This document shows, piece by piece, positions 1 to 11,506 of a DNA stretch of 64,000 bases; the stretch's first letter is position 1, and each line of letters opens with the position of its first letter. Under the pieces are notes generated by a model that made no database searches, had not been told where the DNA came from, and saw only the letters and a program-made list of their open reading frames with translations. The position numbers and the translations under genes were made by a program. Origin of the DNA: Topomyia yanbarensis (Eukaryota; Arthropoda; Insecta; Diptera; Culicidae); the NCBI RefSeq assembly GCF_030247195.1, contig NC_080672.1:89739113-89803112 (forward strand), in the 5' to 3' direction.

Positions 1-59
1 AAATTTTTGTATAAGACCAATTTCTCTTGAGCATAAGAACACAAGACCATACATAAAGT

Positions 60-309
60 ATGGTTTTTTTTAGTGTTTCGGATTCTCCTCGTCAGTAACT
101 AACACCAACTTAATACCAGTTAGATTAGTCCAAATTACTTGTGTGCTAACTATTGAGACGTCTCGGTACCTGTGAGTTGTTAAGCGTTCACACAAGACGT
201 GTGACTTTTTGTATTTTAGTGTCTAACTGGTGCTGGTTTGGACTTATCTAAGTAGCATTTAGTTGGTGTTATTTACTGACGAGAAGAATTCGAAACACCA
301 AAAAACCAG
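60..309. mobile_element. Hairpin MITE, ~75-bp terminal inverted repeats
   Basis: The two ends are inverted copies. The left end, with GTGTTTCGGATTCTCCTCGT at about 76, pairs with the reverse complement of the right end, GTGTTTCGAATTCTTCTCGT. The match goes on through TCAGTAAMTAACACCAACT for about 75 bp per arm. The short centre has no coding potential. This is the structure of a non-autonomous DNA transposon. The superfamily is not identifiable because no clear target duplication was found. Confidence 0.72.
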
Positions 310-1309
310 ACATTATGTGAGGTTGATCTATATCGTATATGAATACAGATCACAAACAACAATGAAGCTCATACCAATATTACTATTCATCCATGCATTT
401 CTAAGTCTTATCATGAAATCTTCTACAAATCTTAATTATTTCAATTACATGGTTTAGAAATGCGCGGCGTAATTGTGGAAATTTCGGGAGACAGAATCAT
501 ATTTTTGTTCTAAGGTTCCCGTACAAATAGTTCATGCTTTTAAGAGTAACACAGAGGCGACAAATTTAATATTTGGGATAAAAATCCGTGACCGAAGAGA
601 CATCTTTGAGAAGCTAAGAGCAAGAGTGGGTTAAAAAATTAACAGCGAGCGAAACCGGTTCAAGTAACAGTGAGAACAGAAATGGGATAAAAAATCTTAG
701 TGCAAAAATGGATTATAAAGATATACGACTTTTGCCATTAGAGGAGAACTATTCCATTTTTATCATAAGCATGTTTCAGATAATCAATATGTGTGTCATT
801 TTAAAGGCGTTGGTCAGTACACATTGGAAATTGGATGATTGACGCCATTTGGAAATCCAACATGGTGACCTCCGGTTACCACAAACCAGTGAACACCAAC
901 ATCGAAATGGATGTCATTTAAAAGGGGTGGTCAATAGAAAGTAGTATTGTAGTAGTATTGTTGAAATATGTAATTTGATAACCGAATACAAAGCTTAGTA
1001 AGACTCATGGAAAAAACCGCAATCGAGCTTGACCTTCTTTTTTGATAGACTTCGCAACGGATTCTTAGTATACATGATGTTACATAACTAGTGCAGCGAT
1101 CCTAGCCAAACTATGGATTCTTCCTGATTAAGACTTGAAATTACAACATTATTTTGTGATGTGAATAGATGACACAATTTGAATATAGAACATAATAAAT
1201 ATGCGTATTTTTATTAATCACAGATTTGTGAAAATATTTATCCAAATTTATTCTTTATTTAACGTCACAGTCGTCACTTGCATAGTCGTAATTTTTATTT
1301 TCAATGACT
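310..1309. other. Unassigned AT-rich stretch
   Basis: No convincing gene is present. A short motif of the type TTTAAARGSGTGGTC occurs near 800 and 918, and again near 2824 on the far side of the decayed gene. It may mark old element ends, but all three copies are in the same orientation, so they are not a TIR pair. Confidence 0.4.
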
Positions 1310-2740
1310 GATCTTAACTGCATGTAGAACGATTTGTTTATTGAGTCAATCCATGTGATCGGAGCCACCAAATCATCATATTTTTGTTGAGTTATTATAT
1401 TCCCCGAGGGGTATAAAAGAAAAATCTCGTAGTTAGGAATCGTTTTCGTGCAATGTTTACGTGACGGAATTTTTCATCAGAGTCGTGCATAAGAAAAAGA
1501 TCGAACAATTTCACTTTTTCATGTCGAATTAGCCAAGTTTTCATCGAGTTGATCTTCTGTTTGCAAACATCAATTTTTCTGTTGACAACCATGATTTCCA
1601 ACATGTAAGAAGTGGAAAATTGTTCCTTTTCCATTCCTGCTACTTAAAATTTTTGTTCTTTAATTTCGGCATGTAGAATAGCTCCAATCGACTTCCCCAG
1701 TGTTTCAATACCTTTATTTTTATTCCTTGTCAACAAGGCAAAGATTTTATGTCGCAAATTGTTGTTTATAGTAGGCAAAGTTGTCCGACAAAGAGGGTCT
1801 ATCCTGCACTTTTTGAAGATCAAACGTCAAGACGACATTTTCAGTAAATTCTTTGAAAATCTTTTCTGTCAAGCCATCATGCGCTGCCTCAGACTCCTTA
1901 AAGCTTCTCATAGACTTTTGTTGTCCTTGTTCGCCAAGAACGTGTCGCAAACATTGCATGTACCGGAATGGCGTTTTTTGAAGCCCAAGTTGAAGTCGAT
2001 TAAAAATTTCATGGAAAATATTTTCAAATAAAAATGCAAAATAAGATACACAATTCTTATTCTGCATTCCCTAGAAGTGCTTCAAGTAAATTTTGCCACA
2101 CCGAGATCCATGTGTAAGTTCCCCTTTTGTGGTGAAAACGTCCCGTAGTGCGACTCGTACGCTAGAAATTTCTTTATAAAAGCTCGGTCCTTATTTCTTG
2201 CTTCATTACTGGTGTGATTTCCCGAACTAGATTTTCCTCTTCTTTCTTCACTTCAACTACATCAAACCTCGTTGGTTTTGATGTTATTGAAGTGTAAAAT
2301 CTGTTCAACGTTCTATAACTGATTTGGATACAATTTTGTAAGAAATTCTTGCAATGTTGAATGTCATTGTCGTCTGTCAAGTGATCCATAAAATAACGGC
2401 GATTTTTTTCGGGATAAGTGGTAAAAATAGGTTACTTTTTTGGCGAACAGAGCCAACTTCAACAGAGCTTCTAACCAGCGCAATCTTTTGAGAATAGTTT
2501 GCTGCATTCTAATAGCTGTTGAAGATAGTTTCTTGTCGCGTAAAGTCAATTTTGGAATCAAAATGCGTTTTACAAGTACACAAGGTTTGACCTTAAAATG
2601 TTTTTCCGATAATCGTTTTCTGCAGTTTTTATTCCGCTTCCTCTTTCATCCTTTTCTATGGCAAGGTATTTTTTGTATGCTTGCGGTTGTCTTTTTCATT
2701 TCCGAGAGTTTTTTTGCTGGTTGCGGTGTTTCCAAAACAA
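1310..2740 (-). pseudogene. Decayed transposon-type gene of a repetitive insect protein family
   Basis: Read on the minus strand through several frameshifts and stops, the segment keeps a recognisable order of motifs. Near 2580-2520 there is a stretch like KIDFTRQETIFNSYW. Near 2370-2290 is HCKNFLQNCIQISYRTLNRF. Near 2010-1960 is a Cys pair in GTCNVCDTF. Near 1850-1760 is VVLTFDLQKVQDRPSLSDN followed by AYYKQQ. Near 1400-1316 is a C-terminal KYDDLVAPI...INKSFYMQL. From memory this order (K..D..R..IF..YW, CK.FFL.TL.IS, C..C, FDLQ..L..P.L, K..DL....I......FY..L) matches a family found in many copies in insect genomes and probably carried by transposons. I cannot name the superfamily. The longest open pieces are 2174-2389 and 1747-2067. 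It is clearly non-functional. Confidence 0.6.
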
Positions 2741-3056
2741 CAATAGAAAATTCACAATTTAATCATTTTTGCTGAGAGATATGACGCTTGATATTTTAGA
2801 TTGAGAAATGAGTATGTAATATTTTAAAGGGGTAGTCCATATGAGGTCATGGAACCGGGTGGAAGTTATGAGCGACACTATATATTTAAATCGCTAGTCG
2901 GATTTGGGTTTACAGCGCGTAGTACGTCTCGAGGCGAGCAACGAGCACCTTATGGCAACACCAAGCACTGTTTAGTGTATATCGGTCCAGCTGGATTCAC
3001 AGTGCTCTACTGCGAGTGGCAACTAACGAGCACCGACGGGTAACATCATACACCAC
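2741..3056. other. Unassigned spacer with a TATA-like site
   Basis: The segment from 2824 starts with AAAGGGGTAGTCC and has a TATATTTAAAT box near 2880 followed by fairly GC-rich sequence. It may be the end or promoter of a transposable element. No ORF with family character is seen; the 2849-3043 frame is not convincing. Confidence 0.3.
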
Positions 3057-3400
3057 GAAATTAGTTAACGAATTTACGTTTCAACTTCGTCTCAGAATCC
3101 GACGCTAACTTAGTACAAGAACTAAGCTAGTGCCGGTTTGGGGCTAGGTCTAAAAGCGGAGACAAAATTCGTGTTCCTGTGCAAACCGCTAATAAAGCGT
3201 GATGTCCCGCGTGAAAAAAGTTCTCATAAGTTTAACAGAGCTTCCACGCTGCATTAGAGATTTGCTCAGTAACACAAATTGTGTCTCAATTTTTGGAGCT
3301 AGCATAGCAATTCGGCGCTAGCCTAATCCTGGCACTAAGTTAGTATCGGATTCTTATGAAACGAAGTCGAAATGCCAAATCCATAACTAATTTAGTTATA
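3057..3400. mobile_element. Hairpin MITE, ~110-bp terminal inverted repeats
   Basis: The left arm contains CAACTTCGTCTCAGAATCCG, then CTAACTTAGTACAAG and GCTAGTGCCG. It is mirrored by the right arm, which read in reverse complement contains CGACTTCGTTTCATAAGAATC, then CTAACTTAGTGCC and GCTAGCGCCG. The arms are about 110 bp, diverged, around a ~100-bp centre. The element is non-coding, and its general sequence style resembles the element at 60-309. Confidence 0.7.
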
Positions 3401-6400
3401 GGCTTAACGGGCAATCCAATTTTCTTCTTAGTGGAGAAAAATTGATTTCAACCTAAAACCTCCCTATGGCGAATTATAGCATAGCCCAGACCTCACGTTT
3501 TTGCGGTGCCAATTCGATCGCCCCAACTATGTTAATATTCACATGGAAGATTTTTTCTTTAATTTCTTACAAACTTTGGTTTGTAAGAGCCCCAAACCCT
3601 GCTCCCCAGTTCGGTGCGTATGGCAGTGGAATTTAGTAAGACAATTTTCACACTTAAAAGATTTTTTGAGAAAATAAAAACTAAATAAAAATTGAAATAA
3701 AACAAAAAAAGGTTCGTCAACAATTTGATCTAGAGTTTCTAAATTCGATTTCGTTGTGGTAGATACTTTTGTGTGTGCCCACGCAGTGTTTTCCGTAGAG
3801 TGGAGATTGCAACTCCGTTGAGAAAGCCTAGATATGGTAATATTCCAATTAGCATTTTTAGTTTTATATCACACTACAAGTGCATTTTAAGTTTTAAGAA
3901 GGGCTTCAAGAGTGCCATAAGACAACAATTGTTACTGGAGTATAAACATTGGATGTGCCTGAAGATAGATCATGTAGACGAAGCTCGATTGCATCGTCTA
4001 AAACGCGCACGGGGATTTTGAGTCTAGCATTATTACAACTTTTCTTTTCACTACTTTAAACAAAGATTTCTATTGCGATTACACCCAGACGGTTGGCCGA
4101 TTTGGCCCCAACCAAAGGGGACAATAAAATCATGTTCTAGTTTATGTGGTTAGTCAGTATAATAGTGTTATTTCCAGGTAGATATTAATTTATTGTTTGA
4201 AAGTCGAACTGAAAAAGAAAGCCAATTTAAACACGAAAGGGGCAAATAACTGATATTCTACTAAAAACGCCAGAAGACTACGCTAAGACCATGTCAGTCC
4301 AATTAAGATTTATTCACAATAAACGGTGTTGTTCTCAAATATAAAGTGGATAGACTATTAAACAACGTGCGATTTCGAGTTGCGGGACCCAAAAATTTCA
4401 ACTGTTCAAAATTTAAATAAATAGAAATAGCGAAAATTGTTGCAAACTTTATCGCTCGTTTTTCAATTTCATAAAAACAGAAATGGCATAAATATGTGGT
4501 CATGGGTAGATCGTGGAGCAAGCTAAATCAATTATCATCGCGAATACAACCCAACGCCAACGTTGCCTACGCCGTACCGTGAGAATTGAAGTCTCCTAGA
4601 TGGCGGAAGGAGTTCATAACGCCTAACCTAGGCTCAATCAGTCATATGCTATGATAAATCTCTAGCTGAAATGTCAGTTGAGATTTTTGGTGTTTCTGGA
4701 AACGCTGCAAACTCCTTGTTTGGTCTCAAATATCTAAAACCACGGGCTGTTTGCTTGGGCTTTGTGTCGAAGTGACCTCGAGCCGCCACTGATGAGAAAT
4801 AATTACGCCTTTACGAGCAATCTTATAAAAGTCGCACTATTTCTGAATCAACAACGTATTATGATTTGTCGTGGGGAATGACGTAACTTTTTTTTAATAT
4901 TTCTTTGACCATATTGTTCCGGCCAGTGCGATTGCCATTCAAAATCATCGCTTACTAGAGCAGGAGGTCCTTAAAAGAGCCAACTCCGTGCTTCATGGTA
5001 AACTCGAATCGGTGACTACACCGTCGATCTCAACTTTATATTCGGGCATGTAGACGCGACAGTCCTTCATATATGGCTTACCGCCAGTAACGTAATCCGC
5101 TTATTCCGACCAAGTTCAATGTGTATGATTTTAAACGGGCAGTCGGAGTCTTCAATGACGAATCTTGTTCAACAAGCATCCTACCATCAGCTATTTTTTT
5201 GCAGAAAAGTATAGTTTTGTGCGAGCCTGGGATCCAGCGCAAAGTGATAATGTAAGATAAATGAAGGAAGAGACAAGATGTATTTTTGAGGTCAAATGTC
5301 TCTGAATGTCTTGAAACGTAGAGATTTGGTTTCGAAAGAAAACATTTTTTGAAAAAAAATGTCTCTCTGGAACATTTGGTATCAAGAAATTGAAAACTTC
5401 CTTTCCAAACTCTTCCCAAGTCTCAACTTAATTCAAAAAAGTATCATAAAGATTTTTTTTCGTTTCATTAATTCTAAGAAACTTGACTTCAAAAATACAA
5501 AATCTATTTCTGAAATTCCATGGGGTTCTTCCTTTGGTGTTCTCTCACGTTGACACCTGACCGTTCTGCACGCCCCACAGTTATTCCACTTCATATAAGA
5601 GTCGGAAAAAATTAAAAAATATGTTGAAATATTTCCAAGCTATAATTTCTAGGCTAATTTTTGGGTTTTTCATGTTCGAGATCTAAATAGCCCTAATCAC
5701 TGAAAGTATCCTGATAAGAAACGGTACGGAATCTCGGTAGGGTAAAATCGTAAAAAAGAAGAGCTTGTGAATTTTTGATTGCGATATTGAGTGTTAGTAT
5801 ATTCAGTCAATTTCTGTATTAGAATGCAACATTTGAAAAATATTTTCCTAAATTTTCATTTCAAAATAAAAAAAAGTGAGCGAGTGACAATGAAATTTCG
5901 GTGACATTTCGAAAATAGTGTTGTTTGGAGGTGTACATCAAAATCTATTGGACCAATCGTTTTGAAATTTTGTATAATATTTCTTCACATAATTTTCCAA
6001 GCAACTACGCAGTTTTGATTCGATTAATTCGGAATGATCCAATTGGATAAATTAAGGTATGATTAGTTTAACGACGCACGTTAATCATCCGTTCCCAGTA
6101 AGCGTAGCACGATCAAATTCTAACAGATTGCAATTGTCGTAGATGGTAAATCATTATCATTTGCTGGCATTTATATGAGTTCAAGTTGTTTGATTGTATG
6201 TTACTTGTGTACTTTTTCTCTACATCATTAATCTGTTTTTGCTGTACTTCTAGTAGTTTACTTTTCTACTACACATGTATATCAAAAATAATATCGGCCA
6301 ATTTATACGCTTTTATTTAATTTATTTGCATCTTTTTTTCTCTTTATTCGAACTGTTATTTTTCCCTTCATCCCTATATATTCAATTAGGTTCATACTAA

Positions 6401-6449
6401 CACTTACTTACACCATCAATTGCATATTCACTCAGATACACTCACAATT
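3401..6449. other. Unassigned, probably old repeat debris
   Basis: There is no supported gene. Short frames at 3773-4021, 5078-5419 and 5359-5553 lack family motifs. The sequence is AT-rich with scattered fragments that look like transposon relics, but no pair of ends could be matched. Confidence 0.4.
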
Positions 6450-7127
6450 CCAAACGTACAAACGCTCGCGGCCTTCGCGATAACCCGAACGCGAACATGC
6501 AATTGTTATCATCCACACATACTTACTTCCGCGATCTCGCCAATATTTAAACACCCCAGTAATTAAGTGAACGTTTCAGCATGTATACATTTATAACGTC
6601 GTCTCAAGCATTAACCCACCGTCCGCGCGATAATGAATCGCTCACGTCGGTTTTAGTAGCATATGTCCATGCCTTCAGTTGAATAAATCAAAAAAGTGAC
6701 GCTTATATCCACTAAACAACGCGTCCCATGGTGAGATGACCGGGAACCCTAGTGATATGGGAATCTCACTCTCTTCTAGCATCCAGCAAGTTAGCATACA
6801 AACGCTTGAGACCTTCGTGATCATCCATGCACACCAAAACCTGTGGTCTCGCAAAGATTATAGCACCCCGATGATTGAGTGAATGATTTAGCACTAAAAA
6901 CCTTACTACGCGGTTTCAAACGCGAACCTATTAACGCCCATATTCGCGCGATCATTCATCGGTCACGTTCTGAAATCTCTTCCTTCGATCTTGGCAGCCT
7001 TGATCCATGCCTTCAGTTGGACAAAACATGACGCTCATATTCACTAGACAACACGCTCCGTGGCGACATTACCGGAAACTCCAGTGATATGGGGAAACGT
7101 ACTCTCTTCTAGTTTCTGAGCTACCAC
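6450..7127. repeat. Degenerate ~340-bp tandem repeat, units A and B
   Basis: Two adjacent diverged units share ordered landmarks: ACGCT(C/T)G(A/C)G.CCTTCG, a CCCCR.TRATTRAGTGAA block, CCATGCCTTCAGTTG (6667 and 7005), a CCACTA(A/G)ACAAC block, GTGATATGGG, and CTCTCTTCTAG. The landmark spacing gives a 338-bp period. The array is interrupted after unit B and continues at about 7969. No coding capacity is evident. It could be a decayed satellite-like array or internal repeats of a large element. Confidence 0.7.
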
Positions 7128-7968
7128 TAAAAAATACACGCAAATATGCGAATTGCCACAAGGTTAGGAACCATTCATAAATTACGTTACGCTTTTAGGG
7201 GTGAAGGGGTACGAAAAATTGTGACATGTTTCATAGAAGAAAAAAAATTTAAAGGGTTTGTTACGTAATAGGAGAGGGGAGGATAAAGAAATTTGTGACA
7301 ATTTGTTGCATGGAGGTAGGAGGGAGTCTACTTTGGGCTATATATGCGTTACGTAATTTATGAATGGTCCCTTATAAAATCAAATTTATTCACGCAAAGT
7401 GTAAGTAGCGGGTTGCTTACTACTCTGGTTCTTATTTACCTGACCACTTTAATAGTGCAGCTTAGGTACTATTAGAATTCCGGATTTTCGTAACACAATT
7501 AACAAAACAGTAAACAAACAAATCCAAATTTTTACCGTGTTTAATTTTCACCGATCCTCTCCACTTCTGCTGCTGGGCGGAAAGGCATGTGCTCTCGTCC
7601 GACCAGCCGGGACAGCAACGACGAAGTTCTCCCTAAGCACCGCAGTGACCTATCTCAGGAGGAACCTTTGTCCGGCCTGCTTCATTCTCCTGTGCGATTA
7701 ACTGTGAAAGAGAGCTGGACTTGTACGGTTGATCCTCCACAGCGAGAATGGTACTGGTGTCACTTGGGTCTTTTTTATTAACCCGGGGGAGCGAGTGGCT
7801 CCTTGTCGGTTAGCTTCCTGTATCGGCGACGCCAGTATGTTTTACGGATGCCCGGACCACACACCGACACTTTTAACGGATTTAAGTTGCGGTGAGCACT
7901 GAACCCAATGATATATTTCCACCCAGTGTTAAATTGTTACCCTGATGGGTTATTAAAGTTACATACAG
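7128..7968. mobile_element. Insertion splitting the 340-bp tandem array
   Basis: The tandem array is cut by about 840 bp of unrelated sequence. The 8-mer GCTACCAC sits at both edges (7120-7127 and 7969-7976), which fits a target-site duplication. The ends are not inverted repeats of each other. The insert contains a complete small MITE (7167-7371) followed by about 570 bp that begins TGTAAGTAGC and ends AAAGTTACA, resembling a solo LTR. The mechanism is therefore uncertain. The frame at 7587-7781 shows no known domain. Confidence 0.5.
7167..7371. mobile_element. Small MITE with 26-bp TIRs and TTA flanks
   Basis: The left end GGAACCATTCATAAATTACG and the reverse complement of the right end GGGACCATTCATAAATTACG agree in 19 of 20 positions and both continue into TAACGC-like sequence. 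TTA lies directly outside both ends, consistent with a TA or TTA target duplication. The 205-bp element is non-coding. Very similar termini occur in small insect MITEs that I know from memory. Confidence 0.82.
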
Positions 7969-8565
7969 GCTACCACACGCGACAAACACGTTAACATACA
8001 AATGCTCGAGCCCTTCGCGATAATCCTCACATGTACACCCTCGGTCTCATAAATAGAAAAACGCCGCGATGACTAAGTAAACGTTTCAGAACTCATAAAT
8101 TTACAAACGCGTTCTCAAGATTGAAGCTACAAACACCCGTTCGCACGATCTCGTACCAGTTATGTCCGTAATTGCCTAGTCTCGGCCCTCGAAACCAAGG
8201 TCCATGCCTTCAGTTGAACCAATAACAAATGACGCCCATATCCACTAAACAATACGTTCCATGGTGACATGACCGGGAACTCCAGTTATATGGAAGAGCT
8301 CACGCTCTTCTAGCTTCTTCTAGCACAAGCGACATACAATCGCACACGCGATCGAACACGTTAACGTACAAAAGCTCGACCTCTTTCCCATGATACACGA
8401 GATCTACGCTCACATATATCTGAACCATACAATGAATATCCAGGCCCGCTGCAATTGGCCTTAAGCAGCGTTTTACTGGGGGACATTTCCCGTCTCGTCT
8501 GCAATTGTAGTGATTGATTCTGACGAGGAGCCGTTCCAAGGCCATAGCTCTACAGCTCCAGTAAT
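7969..8565. repeat. Degenerate ~340-bp tandem repeat, units C and partial D
   Basis: This continues the array at 6450-7127 with the same landmarks: ATGCTCGAGCCCTTCGCGAT near 8003, CCATGCCTTCAGTTG at 8202, CCACTAAACAA near 8240, and GCTCTTCTAGC near 8304. A truncated unit D starts near 8355 with AACACGTTAACGTACAAAAG and keeps only fragments of the later landmarks. Confidence 0.65.
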
Positions 8566-10350
8566 TAACTGGATTAGTGTTTCAATATGAATAACTTAAC
8601 ATTATTGTGATTCTTTGAATTAGACTAAAGGCTGTTCTATATTGATTATTTGGGTTAGTACGATGTTTTAGCCTTTTTTAATTACACAAGCCTATCCCCT
8701 CCCTCACCAAAATTAAATTTCTGGTTACGCCACTGCAGCGATCCTAATAAAGCAAAAACGTCGGCACCTTAACGTTGCATATCCCTCCCTTCGCTTGTAT
8801 TCGTTCGTAACTAAAAAGAAATGGACTCGACCACCCTAGCCCGTTTGTATACGACCATTATTATTATCTAGCTGCAATAGGAATAAAAATGTATCTTCCT
8901 TTTTTCCAGGAATAGCGCACCCTTTGCTCGTTTCTGTAATTATTGCTACAATTAGCCCGATGAAATTTGGAAATTATGCCCCACGCACACGCAAGTGTAT
9001 GTGTGTGTGTATGTGAATAAGCGGAACGAAACGAACGAATAAAAAACGCCACCACCACCAGACATGTGTAATTATTATGATGATGAGTGAGTTCTCCAGT
9101 TTGTTCACCCATATCGGGCCACATCGAAATGACCAAGGGGTCGGCCGGTGCAATAAAGCTGTCTGTCCGCCCATATTGCTAGAGTCATTAATTTGTTTGT
9201 TCTAGAGAAACGTGTGCCGCGCTGGCTGCTTTTTTGTGGGTGGGTGGTAAAAGTGGGCCGGGAAGTAGGTGTGATGATAATTAATTGAATTGGGGTATGT
9301 GCTTTGAACTGCGGGTAGCCGGACATACTTTTGGGGTCCAGTTGCATGAAAGTTCAACTGGTAAGCTTTTTAATTGATCATTTGGTAAAGAAATATTATT
9401 GTTTAAATTTTTTCAATCAGAATTAAATTGAATTTAATGATTAGCTGTTCGATCAATAATTATAATTATAATTATTGTTTATTTCTTTAAAATATACACA
9501 ATGTAAACACTGGTCTCACTAGACCATTCTGAACCTGACTCTGAACTTGGCAGAAATGGTTACAAACTAGTTTTCATCCAATACACACCTTGCTATCCCT
9601 AAAAAAGGCTTACTGTTTCCTTCCTTCTTTTGAAATTAAGACTATTAAAATGCATCTGATTAGCTTAATAAAAAAAAACCAAATCCTTTGGTATTATTCG
9701 ATTAAAACTGCAAAATCTTCTGCAGACACCGCACGGTGTCTAATAAATACACCGAAGAAAATCACCTAAAATAAATACGAATTTGAAGCACCTTTAAATT
9801 ACAGAGGCGACTGAGTGACGATGTCATCGTTCTCTGTTGCATGCGCATTAGAGTGACGCATATTTTGTAATGTATGCAGATATCTACCCAAACGAGTTTG
9901 GACCAAATCGAAGAAAGAAGCTTTCAAATTGGCACCTGAGATTATATGGAACACTTTTTGTAAAAAACTCTCAACAATCCGGGCAACAGGTTGATCGTTG
10001 AGTTTTTTTTAGCGAATCATATTATTTACAAATGCTCCCCGTCAACATTGAAAAACAGTAACAAACACACCACCCTAACAAAATTACTATCGCGCGACAT
10101 TTTTGAAGGAAATTTATAGACAATGCAAGCAAACAATAACAAAATCATTCATAACTGTTGACCAACGGTCATCGAAACCCTATCGACGCGTACGTGCCCT
10201 TTTGAACCCTATGACGGTTCAGTTCCTGTGTTCGCATCTAGCAAAGGTATCTTCAACGGTGCCATTTTTTTCGACCTCAACACACTGTCAAAGAAACCCA
10301 TTGACAAAAAAATAGTTTCAAATCAAGGAAGTGAATGCCAGTCACGTTTT
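8566..10350. other. Upstream flank of the peritrophin-like gene
   Basis: No gene was found. A short GT/CA microsatellite lies near 8995-9016. The 8780-9360 part is GC-richer and looks single-copy. 9370-9500 is very AT-rich with several TTAAT and TAATTATA sites. The remainder up to the TATA box could contain upstream control elements, but none is identified with confidence. Confidence 0.35.
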
Positions 10351-10360
10351 GTTGCCATTT

Positions 10361-10396
10361 TATAAGTAAGACATCACTCACCCTCACCTTAGTCGG
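10361..10396 (+). promoter_or_regulatory. TATA box and initiator of the peritrophin-like gene
   Basis: TATAAGTA at 10361-10368 is followed 30 bp later by TTAGTC at 10389-10394, close to the arthropod initiator consensus TCAKTY with the presumed +1 A at 10391. This spacing is what an RNA polymerase II TATA/Inr promoter requires. It would give a 66-nt leader before the ATG at 10457. Confidence 0.6.
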
Positions 10397-10456
10397 TTGG
10401 ATACGTTCGCGAGTGAATTCGGCATCCACACGCTAGTACCACACGGATCACTAGCC

Positions 10457-11506
10457 ATGAAAGTTAGGCAATGCGTGCTAAGTGCACTGCTTGTGGTGAT
10501 TCAAGTGCAATCGATCTTCACCCAAAACTGCGTCAGTGGTCCTCCAGATTATATGTGTCCGGGTGTACCAACATCACTGGAGGTGTATCTTCAGCATGAA
10601 ACATTCTGCAATCGGTTCTACAAGTGCATCGATGGGAAGGCTATTGAAGGACGCTGCCCGACCGGAGCGTATTTCAATGCGAAGGAAAACCTTTGCTGTC
10701 CCGACGAAACTCTCTGCTATCGGTCGAATCCCTGCGTTCAATCGATCGCTGGCTGCCAGTCCTGTGCCAAAGTGTTTGTAAATACCGGCCTATCACCACA
10801 GGATTTCTACGTGTGCAACTGTGACGGTACCGGTGAAGCACGTCGGTGCTCGTGGGGAGTTGACTCAGTTACTAAGGCTAATCTGACGCTTAGATTCATC
10901 AATGGGCGGTGTGAGAATCCTGATGCCACGCTGTCGGCAGCCAAGGGACAAGGAGGGGACGGGAACGGAGATGGAGACGGTGACGGAGATGGTTCGGATG
11001 GAGATGATCATACACTTTCCCCGGAAGATCTGCTTAAACAAATTCAGGACTTGATCAATCAAGTGTTGGGTCAGCAAGGGAACGGAAATGGAAATGGGAA
11101 TGGAAATGGAAACGGCAACGGTAACGGAAATGGTAACGGAAATGGTAATGGAAATGGTAATGGAAATGGTAATGGAAATGGTAATGGAAATGGTAACGGA
11201 AATGGTGACGGAAATGGTGACGGAGACGGAGACGGAGATGATGGCGATGAAGGGTTGGTGCAAGGTCTTCTAGACACCCTATTAGGAAGCAAGAAAACGA
11301 CCACAAAAGCTACAACAACTCCACCCACAACAACAGCACCAGCGACTACGCCAACTACTGAAGCAACGACAACAGATTCTACGGTTACAACAACCACCGT
11401 AACGACGACGGCAGCGACAACTACGGCGGAAGCTACTACCGAACCAGCTACGACAGCTGAACCACCGCTTTCCTCGTCCGTATCAACGCCACCGGGCGCA
11501 GGGTAA
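10457..11506 (+). CDS. Secreted peritrophin-like chitin-binding protein with Gly-Asn and Thr-rich regions
   Basis: The ORF codes for 349 residues. The frame is open upstream to a TTG at 10397, but the first ATG is at 10457. It gives a good signal peptide (KVRQ, then hydrophobic CVLSALLVVIQVQS, residues 6-19). Residues 25-87 form a peritrophin-A/CBM14-like domain: C25, C34, FCNRFYKC (50-57), CPTGAYFN (67-74), C80/C81. Residues 93-152 form a second Cys-rich, CBM14-like region with CQSC, DFYVCNCDG and FINGRCENP. Then come an acidic Gly-Asp segment (166-184), a short helix-prone piece (188-206), a Gly-Asn/Gly-Asp repeat (208-265) and a Thr/Pro/Ala-rich mucin-like tail likely to be O-glycosylated. 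Such proteins bind chitin in peritrophic matrix or cuticle; the exact site is not shown. A GG/GTAATC just at the stop could be a splice donor, so the 3' end may be incomplete. Confidence 0.88.
   Translation: MKVRQCVLSALLVVIQVQSIFTQNCVSGPPDYMCPGVPTSLEVYLQHETFCNRFYKCIDGKAIEGRCPTGAYFNAKENLCCPDETLCYRSNPCVQSIAGCQSCAKVFVNTGLSPQDFYVCNCDGTGEARRCSWGVDSVTKANLTLRFINGRCENPDATLSAAKGQGGDGNGDGDGDGDGSDGDDHTLSPEDLLKQIQDLINQVLGQQGNGNGNGNGNGNGNGNGNGNGNGNGNGNGNGNGNGNGNGNGNGDGNGDGDGDGDDGDEGLVQGLLDTLLGSKKTTTKATTTPPTTTAPATTPTTEATTTDSTVTTTTVTTTAATTTAEATTEPATTAEPPLSSSVSTPPGAG
11078..11250 (+). repeat. In-frame GGNAAY (Gly-Asn) hexanucleotide repeat
   Basis: The DNA repeats GGNAAY, with GGNGAY at the 3' edge, about 29 times inside the peritrophin-like ORF. 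The encoded (Gly-Asn)n and (Gly-Asp)n tract is low-complexity and probably length-variable between alleles. Third positions vary between GGA, GGT, GGG and GGC and between AAT and AAC, so selection on the peptide is plausible in addition to slippage. Open frames on the opposite strand are by-products of this repeat. Confidence 0.9.

Noticed and set aside
7399..7966. Solo LTR bounded by TGTAAGTAGC and AAAGTTACA
   Set aside because: The terminal TGTAA/TTACA symmetry is suggestive, but no direct duplication was seen at its edges and no partner LTR occurs, so it is noted only within the larger insertion.
10397..10456. Upstream start of the peritrophin-like frame at 10397
   Set aside because: The codon is TTG, not ATG, and lies only 6 nt after the probable transcription start. 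The ATG at 10457 gives a proper signal peptide.
10865..11397. Open frames on the opposite strand and in other frames of the peritrophin-like gene
   Set aside because: They are shadows of the GGNAAY repeat and the Thr-rich codons. The plus-strand frame has a promoter, signal peptide and conserved cysteines.
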